Below, piece after piece: positions 33,196 to 40,976 of a DNA stretch of 56,997 nt; within the stretch, counting starts at the first letter, position 1, and every line of letters begins with the position of its first letter. The stretch comes from an uncultured Bacteroidales bacterium (lineage in GTDB: Bacteria; Bacteroidota; Bacteroidia; Bacteroidales; Bacteroidaceae): NCBI GenBank assembly GCA_902798685.1, contig CADBXO010000011.1, positions 1-56,997 on the forward strand. The letters are read 5' to 3'. The notes under the pieces are model-generated. The model saw only the letters and a program-made list of their open reading frames with translations, had not been told where the DNA came from and did no database searches. The position numbers were made by a program, and so were the translations under genes.

Positions 33196-33933
33196 ATGAA
33201 AAGAAACAACATATTCAACATGGAGAGATTCCTGGGACTCATAGGAACAGGAATCAACAGGACAAAAAACATTTCGGAGTTTTACACGATTGCGATATTT
33301 ACGTTCATCCTGATCGCGTGGTTATTCATGCAGATGATTACCACCTTTGAATTTGACATAGCCCGTAAAGTAACGACGAGAGTGTATCAGGTGACATATA
33401 TCCTCTTTTTATCAGCACCTCTTTTCCGTTTGTCGTCCAACCAGGAAAGGTTCATTCAGTGGAACCTGCTTCCGGCATCGGCCTTTGAGAAATATATCTT
33501 CATTACCCTGGTTTCTTTCATATGGAGATCCGTCGTATTCTTCTTTGCAATGTATGCATTCGATTATATGATATGGTCTGACTCCGTTTTTGCCAAGAGC
33601 AACGGTTTAAACCAGTGCATCATGACAATGGACGATTTCTTTATGCTGGGATCGTATTTAAAGAATATGCCCTCATGGCTCCATTACATATTCGTTTTCT
33701 TCTTCTATACGGCTTTGCCCATATTCATAGGAGCCGATAACAACAAATCCTTTAACAGGGCAAGACCGTTCTTTGGAGGATACATAAGCTTTATGTTGTT
33801 CAAGTCATTCCTTGAAGAAAAAGGAGGCGCCGAGGAAAGTGTGGCATTTCTTGTAGTTCCGGTTTTTGCCATCTGCATTTTCATCACTAACATCATACAG
33901 GCCATCAGAAGAAGCCGTTACGTAAAAGCATGA
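33196..33933 (+). CDS. ABC-type membrane protein, 245 aa
   Basis: Six or so hydrophobic segments (FYTIAIFTFILIAWLFMQM, YQVTYILFLSAPLF, YIFITLVSFIWRSVVFFFAMYAF, WLHYIFVFFFYTALPIF and a C-terminal span LVVPVFAICIFITNII). No family is recognised; its position 10 bp after the ATPase and 4-bp overlap with gntR mark it as the permease of a YtrA-type efflux or envelope-stress ABC system. Confidence 0.75.
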   Translation: MKRNNIFNMERFLGLIGTGINRTKNISEFYTIAIFTFILIAWLFMQMITTFEFDIARKVTTRVYQVTYILFLSAPLFRLSSNQERFIQWNLLPASAFEKYIFITLVSFIWRSVVFFFAMYAFDYMIWSDSVFAKSNGLNQCIMTMDDFFMLGSYLKNMPSWLHYIFVFFFYTALPIFIGADNNKSFNRARPFFGGYISFMLFKSFLEEKGGAEESVAFLVVPVFAICIFITNIIQAIRRSRYVKA

Positions 33934-34292
33934 TATTCAAGGAGAGACAAAGCATATATCTTCAGATTGCCGATCGCATATCCGATGAGATTCTGGCCGG
34001 GACATACGCTCCCGGCGCCAGAGTTCCGTCCGTAAGGGAATACGCCGTGATGATTGAGGTAAACCTGAATACGGTGATGCGTTCGTATGACACCCTGCAG
34101 TCGTGGGGTATCCTGGATATGAAACGCGGATTGGGTTATTTTGTGGCCGATGATGCCGTCCAGACCATCCTGGCGCGCCGCCGCGAGGCCTTCATCTCAA
34201 CACAGGCCGCCGAATTCTTCGAGACCGCCCGCACCCTGGGAGTCACTCCCGATGAGCTCGCCGAGATGTATATGAAATACCTCAAACAGTAA
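33930..34292 (+). CDS. GntR-family (YtrA-type) transcriptional regulator
   Basis: 120 aa. N-terminal winged helix: IYLQIADRISDEILAGTYAPGARVPSVREYAVMIEVNLNTVMRSYDTLQ, then KRGLGYFV (wing). The C-terminal extension is only about 45 residues, which defines the short YtrA subfamily. It probably represses its own operon through the palindrome at 32251-32270. It overlaps the membrane gene by 4 bp and the convergent prdX gene by 11 bp. Confidence 0.9.
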   Translation: MIFKERQSIYLQIADRISDEILAGTYAPGARVPSVREYAVMIEVNLNTVMRSYDTLQSWGILDMKRGLGYFVADDAVQTILARRREAFISTQAAEFFETARTLGVTPDELAEMYMKYLKQ

Positions 34293-34866
34293 TCCACTCA
34301 ACTTCGCCGCCCCAGATTTCAAGGAAGCGAAGGAAACCTGCGTTCGATACCACTACGCTGGCGGTATTCTCGCAGGGATGGAATGATACGCGCTCTGCGG
34401 TCTTGAGGTCGGCGTCAAGGAAGTACTTTACGCGGTGACCGTTGTCAAACAGCTCCTTGGGATTGACACCCTCCTTAACCCATCCGAAGTCACGCGAGCC
34501 GTCCGGCTGCAGAACCGCAGGATGCTCCGCAAGATCCATATCATGAATAAGGCCGAACGCACACACTGAACCGGGTGTAACACCAATGCAGCGGTCCATG
34601 CGCTCAGGGCTTGCAAAACTGAGTTTACCCTGCCTTACAATATGCTCCAGCCCGTGAATGTCCAGATTCTTGTGGCACTCAAAACTGGCCATGTAATGGC
34701 GGTTGCCTTTATGATTCCTGAAGAAAAGGTTCTTGCAATGGGTTGAGTCAATTGTCTTCCAGTAAGCCAGCGCCTCCTCAATGGTAGGCAACGGCGGATG
34801 GTAGTGCACCTGGTACTCAATCCCGTGCTCCTCCAACCAGTTCAGGACAAAATCGGTCTTACTCAT
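34282..34866 (-). CDS. prdX: Prolyl-tRNA editing protein (ProX/YbaK-like)
   Basis: 194 aa from [19 protein letters not shown]. YbaK/EbsC fold: [21 protein letters not shown] (the conserved Lys-Asn-Leu-Phe-Phe), [19 protein letters not shown] and [13 protein letters not shown]. It hydrolyses mis-charged Ala-tRNA(Pro) or Cys-tRNA in trans. The ATG overlaps the end of queF by 8 bp, which fixes this start and indicates co-transcription. Confidence 0.88.
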   Translation of the reverse strand: MSKTDFVLNWLEEHGIEYQVHYHPPLPTIEEALAYWKTIDSTHCKNLFFRNHKGNRHYMASFECHKNLDIHGLEHIVRQGKLSFASPERMDRCIGVTPGSVCAFGLIHDMDLAEHPAVLQPDGSRDFGWVKEGVNPKELFDNGHRVKYFLDADLKTAERVSFHPCENTASVVVSNAGFLRFLEIWGGEVEWITV

Positions 34867-35320
34867 GGGTCTCCATTCTCTTCTCGGCAAGAGCCTCGTA
34901 CTTGGTGCCCTTGCGGCCGTAGTTGGCGTAGGGATAGATTGATATTCCGCCGCGCGGAACAAAGAATCCGGTAACCTCAATGTACTTGGGATCCATCAGT
35001 TTGATAAGATCCTTCATGATGCGGTTCACACAGTCCTCGTGGAATCCGCCATGGTTGCGGAAACTGTGCAGATAGAGTTTGAGTGACTTGCTCTCAACCA
35101 TCTTTACATCAGGGATATAACTTATACGGATCTCGGCAAAATCGGGCTGTCCGGTAATTGGGCACAGGGCAGTAAACTCGGGGCAGTTAAAACGCACCCA
35201 GTAGTCATTCTCCTTATTGAGGTTCTCAAATGCCTCCAGGACATCGGGATTATAATCAGTTGAATATGCGGTCTTGTGACCAAGGGCGGAAAGGCCCTCC
35301 TGTTTTCTGTCTTCGGACAT
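34859..35320 (-). CDS. queF: NADPH-dependent 7-cyano-7-deazaguanine reductase
   Basis: 153 aa, unimodular QueF. Catalytic Cys in [12 protein letters not shown] (around 50), QueF signature [27 protein letters not shown] with the catalytic Asp and substrate Glu region. It reduces preQ0 to preQ1 in queuosine synthesis. It lies between the precursor transporter (1-bp gap) and prdX. Confidence 0.95.
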   Translation of the reverse strand: MSEDRKQEGLSALGHKTAYSTDYNPDVLEAFENLNKENDYWVRFNCPEFTALCPITGQPDFAEIRISYIPDVKMVESKSLKLYLHSFRNHGGFHEDCVNRIMKDLIKLMDPKYIEVTGFFVPRGGISIYPYANYGRKGTKYEALAEKRMETHE

Positions 35321-35321
35321 A

Positions 35322-36044
35322 TTATTCTAAAGTTTTGATCTTGAACGGATTGTACTTGATGTCGTAGTCAAAGGTGTCTATACCCTCTTTCTCTTTGAGT
35401 TTGCGTGAAATCATTGCAGTCACAGGCAGGATAATCACCTCATACAGAGTCTTGACGGTAACCTGTGTTACAATTATTGACAGGATAGTCTTGAAAGGCA
35501 TTGAGCCGATGAACGCGAGCGGGTAGAAAATCACTGAATCTGAAAGCTCGCCGACGATACTCGACACAACGGCTCTCCAGCCGAATCCCTTGCCCTTTGT
35601 GGCGATCTTCATGGTTGAGAGCACCCATGCGTTCATGTGTGAGCCCAGAATGAATGCCAGAAGTGATGCGGCTGTAGTACGCGGGATAAGTCCGAACAGA
35701 TGATTGAAACTGTCGGCCACAGCCTGGTTCTCAGGATCAATGGGAGCAGGCAGGATACTTACCAGACCTGCTGCAAGTGCCACGAATGCACTCATTGCAA
35801 ATCCCATCCAGATTACCTTCATGGCCTTGCGGTAACCGTAAACCTCGGTCAGCAGGTCATTGATAATGTAAGAGATGGGGAAAATGACTACAGCACCTGA
35901 GAGCTGCATCCAAGTGTTTCCAACTCGCCAAAGTCTTGGCACGAAAAGATTTGAAGTAATAAGGCAGACGCAGAAAGTCACTGCCAACACCACGAAGGTA
36001 ACGGACAGCCCACGCTGCCCCTCAGAATTTGTTTTTGCGGACAT
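35322..36044 (-). CDS. Queuosine precursor transporter (YhhQ/QPTR family)
   Basis: 240 aa from [10 protein letters not shown], six membrane spans. Family landmarks: [39 protein letters not shown] and [14 protein letters not shown]. Imports preQ0 or preQ1. This start follows a TACCTTTG box by 63 bp, and the 36049-36077 pseudoknot lies just before it. The queF gene follows with a 1-bp gap, supporting the precursor role. Confidence 0.9.
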   Translation of the reverse strand: MSAKTNSEGQRGLSVTFVVLAVTFCVCLITSNLFVPRLWRVGNTWMQLSGAVVIFPISYIINDLLTEVYGYRKAMKVIWMGFAMSAFVALAAGLVSILPAPIDPENQAVADSFNHLFGLIPRTTAASLLAFILGSHMNAWVLSTMKIATKGKGFGWRAVVSSIVGELSDSVIFYPLAFIGSMPFKTILSIIVTQVTVKTLYEVIILPVTAMISRKLKEKEGIDTFDYDIKYNPFKIKTLE

Positions 36045-36048
36045 TTTA

Positions 36049-36077
36049 CTTGTTTTTATAGTGGTTCCAAGCACACT
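36049..36077 (-). promoter_or_regulatory. Candidate preQ1-I-like riboswitch
   Basis: On the minus strand an H-type pseudoknot can form: P1 AGTG (36077-36074) with CACT (36063-36060), P2 CTTG (36071-36068) with CAAG (36052-36049), joined by loop GAAC and an A-rich loop ATAAAAA. This topology and the A-rich third loop match class I preQ1 aptamers (3' part ATAAAAAACTAA in known examples). The P2 strand ends 4 nt before the ATG of the precursor transporter, so ligand binding could block translation. Short stems, so not certain. Confidence 0.5.
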
Positions 36078-36107
36078 TGCTACGGCACACTTCACCGTAA
36101 CTCGCCG

Positions 36108-36115
36108 CAAAGGTA
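36108..36115 (-). promoter_or_regulatory. -7 box for the queuosine operon
   Basis: TACCTTTG on the minus strand, about 30 nt upstream of the pseudoknot. Confidence 0.6.
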
Positions 36116-36142
36116 CGAAAAAAAAGGATAACTGGAATCGGG

Positions 36143-36859
36143 TTACTTCTCAAAATGCTGGTAGTCCGTGAGAGATTTCCACGAACCGCCCCACTTGAAA
36201 CCACGCCGCACGAACGCATTGTAGCAGGCATCACCCCGTTCAATCTGGTAAGGATAACCTGACATTCGATCCACATACTCCTCACCCACCTCGGGGTAGA
36301 TCATCTCTACTCCTTCCTTAAACTTATAGGAAGGATTATAAAGGGGATTTATGTCTATTGCCATTCCGATGGCATGTTTTGATATCACTCCTGTTCCGGA
36401 TACCGTACGCCAGTTGAAGCAGACTGTGTTGTTATCGGCCATGGACTTTTCATCATCGGCATCATAATAATCCACCAGCCTGGCCTTTTCAATGGGATAT
36501 GAGGCATCATACAGTTCCCTCATGATCTCAATCACATCCTGGGCAATCTCCTTGTTCACTATCATCTCGCCCACCACAGCCTGTCCCTCCAGGTTCCGGT
36601 GCAGGAAAACCAGATAGCGAAGATCCCACAGAGACAGCACGCAGTCATCCTTGTAGGAGCAATTGTAAATGAGCTCAAAAATAGTATCGGGAACTTCAAT
36701 GTTTACAAAGAAGGTATCAGGACCCATAGTCTCCAGAACCTCTTCCGGCACGATACTGCCGGGCCCGTAGCTCACCTCCTGATAGCTCTCCGTGCAAGCC
36801 ATTGTCAAGAGCAGCAGCACAGTACCCAATAGTCCTGTTATTTTCCTTCCTATATGCAT
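36143..36859 (-). CDS. M15-type D-Ala-D-Ala carboxypeptidase-like lipoprotein
   Basis: 238 aa. N-terminal signal with lipobox LTMAC (Cys near 22). Zinc motifs: SKHAIGMAIDINP (HxxxxxxD) and the terminal YQHFEK (His ligand). Family M15 enzymes trim peptidoglycan peptides in the periplasm. The ATG at 36857-36859 was chosen because a -7 box ends 5 nt upstream; an adjacent upstream GTG is less likely. Confidence 0.85.
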   Translation of the reverse strand: MHIGRKITGLLGTVLLLLTMACTESYQEVSYGPGSIVPEEVLETMGPDTFFVNIEVPDTIFELIYNCSYKDDCVLSLWDLRYLVFLHRNLEGQAVVGEMIVNKEIAQDVIEIMRELYDASYPIEKARLVDYYDADDEKSMADNNTVCFNWRTVSGTGVISKHAIGMAIDINPLYNPSYKFKEGVEMIYPEVGEEYVDRMSGYPYQIERGDACYNAFVRRGFKWGGSWKSLTDYQHFEK

Positions 36860-36864
36860 CACTG

Positions 36865-36886
36865 CAAAGATATGTATTTATCTTTG
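36865..36886. promoter_or_regulatory. Overlapping divergent promoters forming a palindrome
   Basis: TATCTTTG occurs on both strands (minus 36872-36865, plus 36879-36886), separated by 6 nt, giving a perfect 8-bp inverted repeat. They serve the M15 gene and the radical SAM gene; the start codons are 5 and 16 nt away. Confidence 0.6.
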
Positions 36887-36902
36887 TACTATGTACAGGA
36901 CA

Positions 36903-37763
36903 ATGAACGAGTATCTTGCGGGAATTTTCCCGGGAAGGGTCATCAAAGTGGCGGTCAACGCAGGGCTTGGATGTCCTAACCGGGGCCGATGCATATACTG
37001 CAACAACCTTGCGTTCAACCCTAGTTATGCCGCCCAGGATGACTCCGGAAGCATCACGGCACAACTGGAAAAAGGCATTCAGTTCAACAGCCGCAAAGGT
37101 GACTGCTACGGCTATCTGGCATACTTCCAGTCCTATACAAACACCTTCGGTCCCACGGACAAACTCATTCAGTTATATGAGGAGGCGCTGCAGTATCCCG
37201 GCGTAAAAGGTCTGGTCATTGCCACCCGCCCCGATTGCATCAAGCCGGATCTGGCCGATTGGTTTGAGCATCGGTTTGGTAAAAAGGCTCCACAGGGTCA
37301 CCCTCACCTGCTTCTGGAGATTGGAATAGAATCAACCATTGACCGCACTCTTGAGTTCATTAACCGTCATCACACCTACCAGTGTGCAGTGGACTGCATC
37401 AATGACCTCAGTGAGCGCGGAATAGATATGGGAGCCCACCTCATACTTGGCCTGCCCGGTGAGACAGAGCAGGATTTCATGACGCATGCAGAGCGTGTAT
37501 CGGCCCTTCCTATCAAGACTCTGAAGTTGCATCAGTTGCAGGTGGTTAAGGGAACAAAACTGGCTCAGATGTACCAGGAAGATCCTTCGCAGATAAAGCT
37601 CTTTACTGCACAGGAGTACGCAGAGATTGTGGCAAGGTTCATAAAAACCGCCAGAAAGGACATATTCTATGACCGGTTTGTATCAGAAACCCCGTCATCA
37701 ATGCTTATTGCACCCGCCTGGGGCATCAAACCCCAAGCCTTCAACCAGCTTTTGCCAAAATGA
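36903..37763 (+). CDS. Radical SAM protein of the YhcC/TIGR01212 type
   Basis: 286 aa. GLGCPNRGRCIYCNNLAFNPSY holds the iron-sulfur cysteines; then AYFQSYTNTFGP, VIATRPDCI, LLEIGIESTIDRTLEFINRHH, MGAHLILGLPGET and LKLHQLQVVKGT, all typical of the family. Cys spacing is C-x5-C-x2-C, shorter than the YhcC pattern I know. The ATG at 36903 is preferred; one at 36891 would lie at or before the predicted transcription start. Biological role uncertain. Confidence 0.82.
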   Translation: MNEYLAGIFPGRVIKVAVNAGLGCPNRGRCIYCNNLAFNPSYAAQDDSGSITAQLEKGIQFNSRKGDCYGYLAYFQSYTNTFGPTDKLIQLYEEALQYPGVKGLVIATRPDCIKPDLADWFEHRFGKKAPQGHPHLLLEIGIESTIDRTLEFINRHHTYQCAVDCINDLSERGIDMGAHLILGLPGETEQDFMTHAERVSALPIKTLKLHQLQVVKGTKLAQMYQEDPSQIKLFTAQEYAEIVARFIKTARKDIFYDRFVSETPSSMLIAPAWGIKPQAFNQLLPK

Positions 37764-37806
37764 TACAAAAGGGTACAAAAGGGGACAGGCCCCAATTGTA
37801 TCATTT
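37758..37806. repeat. REP-like palindrome
   Basis: AAATGATACAA (37758-37768) and TTGTATCATTT (37796-37806) are perfect 11-bp arms around GGGTACAAAAGGGGACAGGCCCC. It overlaps the stop codon of the radical SAM gene. Core GGGGAC as at 32159-32197. Confidence 0.55.
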
Positions 37807-37817
37807 CAATAAATTAC

Positions 37818-37825
37818 TACATTTG
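37818..37825 (+). promoter_or_regulatory. -7 box for the Dcu transporter
   Basis: TACATTTG, 29 bp before the ATG at 37855. Confidence 0.6.
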
Positions 37826-37854
37826 CGTTAAGGACTAAACAATTATTGTCGCTT

Positions 37855-39198
37855 ATGAGTTTTGTTATGATTCTTCAGCTGCTCATTGTACTGGCAGCGC
37901 TTTATGTGGGTTCACGTTATGGAAGTCTTGCACTGGGTGCCATATCCGGCATCGGTCTTGCAATTCTGGTTTTAGGCTTTGGAATGAAACCCGGCACCCC
38001 TCCTACTGACGTCATTTACATCATTATAGCAGCCGTAACCTGCGCCGGAATAATGCAGGCCGCAGGAGGTATGGACTGGCTCATACAGCTTGCCGAGAAA
38101 CTGCTCCGTAAGCATCCGGAGCATATCACATTTCTGGCACCGCTTTGCACATTCTTCCTGACTGTGCTGGTTGGAACAGGACATGTAGTCTATACGTTGA
38201 TGCCCATCATCTGTGATATCTCCCTGAAAAAAGGCATACGTCCTGAGCGTCCCTGCGGCGTGGCATCCATCGCATCACAGGTTGGCATCACCTGCTCGCC
38301 CATTGCTGCAGCGGTAGCATCGTTCGTAATCATAAGCAACGACAACGGATTTGACATAAACAACCTGCAGGTCATTGCAGTCACCATTCCCGCATGTCTG
38401 TGCGGACTGATGGCAGCCGCCCTCTGCTCCTACAAGCGCGGTAAGGACCTTGACAAGGACCCCGCTTTCCTGGAGCGCAAGGCCAACCCCAAAATGTACA
38501 AGTACATGTACGGCGAGACCCAGTCTCTGCTTGACCAGGAGATTGACAAGAGCGCAAAAATCTCAGTTTACATATTCCTGGGCGCGCTTTTGCTTATCAC
38601 GCTCTACTCATTCTTCCAGATAATTGGCTGTGACATACGTCCCAAGGTTTCGGGCAAGCCCATAGGCATGAACATAATCATCCAGATCGTGATGATTACA
38701 GCCGCCGCATTGATGATAATAATTGCCAAGGCCAATCCCCGAAGAGCCATCGCAGGCGCAGTATGGCAGTCAGGAATGGTTGCCGTAGTAGCCATTTACG
38801 GAATCGCATGGTTGGCCGATACATACTTCAGCAACTATCTGCCTCAGATGCAGGACGGCCTTCAGGGAATTGTGAGCAAGTATCCTTGGGCTATATCTCT
38901 GGCTTTCTTCACGGTATCAGTGCTGGTCAACAGCCAGGGAGCCGTTGTGGTTGCAATGCTGCCTCTGGCCTACTCTCTCGGCATTCCGGGCCCGGTTCTT
39001 TTGGGCGTGTTGCCATCGGTCTACGGATACTTCTTCATCCCCAACTATCCGTCCGATATCGCAACGGTTACATTTGACCGCTCCGGAACCACAAGAATAG
39101 GAAAATACCTGCTGAATCACTCATTCATGATGCCCGGTATGGTGAGCGTCATCGTGAGCACTATTGTGGCGACACTTATCACCAAAATAATCTATTAA
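37855..39198 (+). CDS. Anaerobic C4-dicarboxylate transporter (Dcu family)
   Basis: 447 aa with about 10-12 spans. Starts MSFVMILQLLIVLAALYVGSRYGSLALGAISGIGL; Dcu landmarks are TCAGIMQAAGGMDWLIQLAEKLLR, HVVYTLMPIICDIS, GVASIASQVGITCSPIAAA and FFIPNYPSDIATVTFDRSGTTRIGKYLLNHSFM. It exchanges fumarate or aspartate with succinate, fitting fumarate respiration in Bacteroidales. DcuA versus DcuB cannot be told. The stop overlaps the convergent LytTR gene by 4 bp. Confidence 0.92.
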   Translation: MSFVMILQLLIVLAALYVGSRYGSLALGAISGIGLAILVLGFGMKPGTPPTDVIYIIIAAVTCAGIMQAAGGMDWLIQLAEKLLRKHPEHITFLAPLCTFFLTVLVGTGHVVYTLMPIICDISLKKGIRPERPCGVASIASQVGITCSPIAAAVASFVIISNDNGFDINNLQVIAVTIPACLCGLMAAALCSYKRGKDLDKDPAFLERKANPKMYKYMYGETQSLLDQEIDKSAKISVYIFLGALLLITLYSFFQIIGCDIRPKVSGKPIGMNIIIQIVMITAAALMIIIAKANPRRAIAGAVWQSGMVAVVAIYGIAWLADTYFSNYLPQMQDGLQGIVSKYPWAISLAFFTVSVLVNSQGAVVVAMLPLAYSLGIPGPVLLGVLPSVYGYFFIPNYPSDIATVTFDRSGTTRIGKYLLNHSFMMPGMVSVIVSTIVATLITKIIY

Positions 39199-39938
39199 GA
39201 GGCAGGAAAGAGTTCTTTCAGGTCCTTCTGATATTTGCGGGAGACGGGGAGATCCTCGTCTCCCACTTTTATTGTATCCTGATTATATGATTCCACATGA
39301 TTGCAGTTGATCAGGAACGCCCTGTGGATACGTACAAACGGATATCCCAGGGCCGATTCCCATTGCGATATGCCGGTCTTGTTACGCAGCTTGCGGCCAT
39401 CGGTTGTATGTATATAGACCTCGGTATCACAGGACTCTATGTAAAGCATCTGACTGGGGAGCAGCGACACGCGCTTACGGTCAGAGCAGAACGTTATGGG
39501 ACTCTCCATCTCCGGATGGTTACGGGTAAGCCATCGGTCTATCAAAGAACCTCCTATAGCCAGGGCCGATACGATCACCGTTATGACTAAAGGATTCATC
39601 AAACCCGTGTACACAGGAAACCACAATGCATTATGGGCTTGCCATCCGCCAACAAATCTTGCTCCAGGCGACAGGATATAGCTATATGATGCAACCAGAA
39701 TCAGGTATTCCATCACCAGAATAGCCAGGCATATATAAATAATGTTGCGAATGCCCTCGCCCCTTTTCTTGAAAGAAACGCTCGGCAACATATATTTGGC
39801 GGCAAGGGCTCCCGGCAGAAACATCACACCAATAAACAGAGCCTTTGCAAATCCCAGATTGGATGCAAACTTTAATATCAGTGCAACGATAAGCACCGAC
39901 AAGGTCCAATAGACAATGGTGATGGTTGTTCTTCTCAT
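39195..39938 (-). CDS. Membrane-anchored LytTR DNA-binding protein
   Basis: 247 aa from MRRTTITIVYWTLSV. Four predicted spans in residues 1-140, then a LytTR domain from about 155: DRKRVSLLPSQMLYIESCDTEVYIHTTDGRKLRNKTGI, FVRIHRAFLINCNHVESYN, VSRKYQKDLKEL. There is no receiver domain, so the membrane part probably senses the signal. A GTG two codons upstream is an alternative start. It is divergent from the two small membrane paralogs, likely targets. Confidence 0.88.
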   Translation of the reverse strand: MRRTTITIVYWTLSVLIVALILKFASNLGFAKALFIGVMFLPGALAAKYMLPSVSFKKRGEGIRNIIYICLAILVMEYLILVASYSYILSPGARFVGGWQAHNALWFPVYTGLMNPLVITVIVSALAIGGSLIDRWLTRNHPEMESPITFCSDRKRVSLLPSQMLYIESCDTEVYIHTTDGRKLRNKTGISQWESALGYPFVRIHRAFLINCNHVESYNQDTIKVGDEDLPVSRKYQKDLKELFPAS

Positions 39939-40007
39939 AAACACTCAACATTTTTTGTTCTGTCTACGAAGTTAGTGAATCAAACGACAACCTGACAACA
40001 AAAATAC

Positions 40008-40057
40008 TGTCAAATCCCCCTCAAAAAGGATTAGGATACAAACAGAAGGATTTGACA
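40008..40057. promoter_or_regulatory. Inverted repeat between lytTR and membrane genes
   Basis: TGTCAAATCC (40008-40017) and GGATTTGACA (40048-40057) are perfect 10-bp arms 30 nt apart, in the 220-bp divergent spacer. Possible binding site for the LytTR regulator or a hairpin. Confidence 0.45.
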
Positions 40058-40132
40058 TGACGGCAGTCTTTGGACAGGGGGATACAACACTCAAATAATT
40101 AAACTGACCGGAATAAACACCATATCTTTGCA

Positions 40133-40140
40133 AAGAACAA
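40133..40140 (+). promoter_or_regulatory. -7 box for the small membrane genes
   Basis: TATCTTTG, 18 bp before the ATG at 40159. Confidence 0.6.
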
Positions 40141-40158
40141 AAACAAAATCCGTTTGAT

Positions 40159-40530
40159 ATGGAAGAAGAAATAATAGAAGAAGTTTATGAGGCACCCACA
40201 GCTCTGGAATCGTTTTTCAACTACGTGCTACCCACATTACCGCCTATTGCAATGTGTATGATAACGCTGACGCTGATATTTGTGTTCCTGTGCGCCTGGA
40301 AAGCTCCCAGATGGATTAAGCCGGTAGGATCCATCTCATTATCCATCGCTCTCATCTCTATCACTTGGCCGTATCTGACCACCTTCTGTCATGATGTAGC
40401 AGCCGATTACCAATTCGCTCCAGGGAATTATTTCTGGTATGGTCAAAGAATGGGCCTGCTCTTGCTATTTGGAGTAATGGTATTCATAATTTCACGTATT
40501 GTATACCTTATTCAGAAATCACGCAATTGA
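40159..40530 (+). CDS. Small membrane protein, 123 aa (paralog 1)
   Basis: Acidic N-terminus (EEEIIEEVYE), then three spans: PIAMCMITLTLIFVFLCAW, SISLSIALISITWPYLT and MGLLLLFGVMVFIISRIVYLI. It shares the motif AWKAPxWIxxxGxISL with the next gene, so the two are tandem paralogs. No family recognised. Confidence 0.75.
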   Translation: MEEEIIEEVYEAPTALESFFNYVLPTLPPIAMCMITLTLIFVFLCAWKAPRWIKPVGSISLSIALISITWPYLTTFCHDVAADYQFAPGNYFWYGQRMGLLLLFGVMVFIISRIVYLIQKSRN

Positions 40531-40554
40531 TTAATACAACTAAAACAAAACGCT

Positions 40555-40974
40555 ATGAATTTATATTTGACTGACACCTTGCCATATTTATTCTCATCAT
40601 GCTCTGTATTCGATATAGTAGTTTACTCCATTATGCTGCTGGCAACATTTGCCGCCGCATGGAAAGCTCCGGGCTGGATCAGGACCATCGGAAAAATCTC
40701 GCTGATGATGTGTTTTTTCTGTTTCCTGATCAACCTACAGCACTTTATTATTGACTATGATATAAAGAGGCCGACAATCATGAGTATCGGCAGTCAAAGC
40801 CGGGAATTCGATAACCTTTTAAGGACGACGCCCGAAATTCGGAACATGATAGTGAATGATTTCAAGCCCTTAATGCTGGGAGACATCGCAAGGATCTTCT
40901 CATCCATCTTTCTGGGAGGTTTTACCTACCTCGTCAACAGCATCACCTGCATCATCCGCCTTCCCCGCTTATAA
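40555..40974 (+). CDS. Small membrane protein, 139 aa (paralog 2)
   Basis: Two or three spans: SVFDIVVYSIMLLATFAAAW, ISLMMCFFCFLINLQHF and IARIFSSIFLGGFTYLVNSI. Contains AWKAPGWIRTIGKISL, matching AWKAPRWIKPVGSISL of the preceding gene; the loop between spans is longer and polar. Co-transcribed (24-bp gap). Function unknown; it ends 2 bp from the convergent nspC gene. Confidence 0.72.
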   Translation: MNLYLTDTLPYLFSSCSVFDIVVYSIMLLATFAAAWKAPGWIRTIGKISLMMCFFCFLINLQHFIIDYDIKRPTIMSIGSQSREFDNLLRTTPEIRNMIVNDFKPLMLGDIARIFSSIFLGGFTYLVNSITCIIRLPRL

Positions 40975-40976
40975 TT

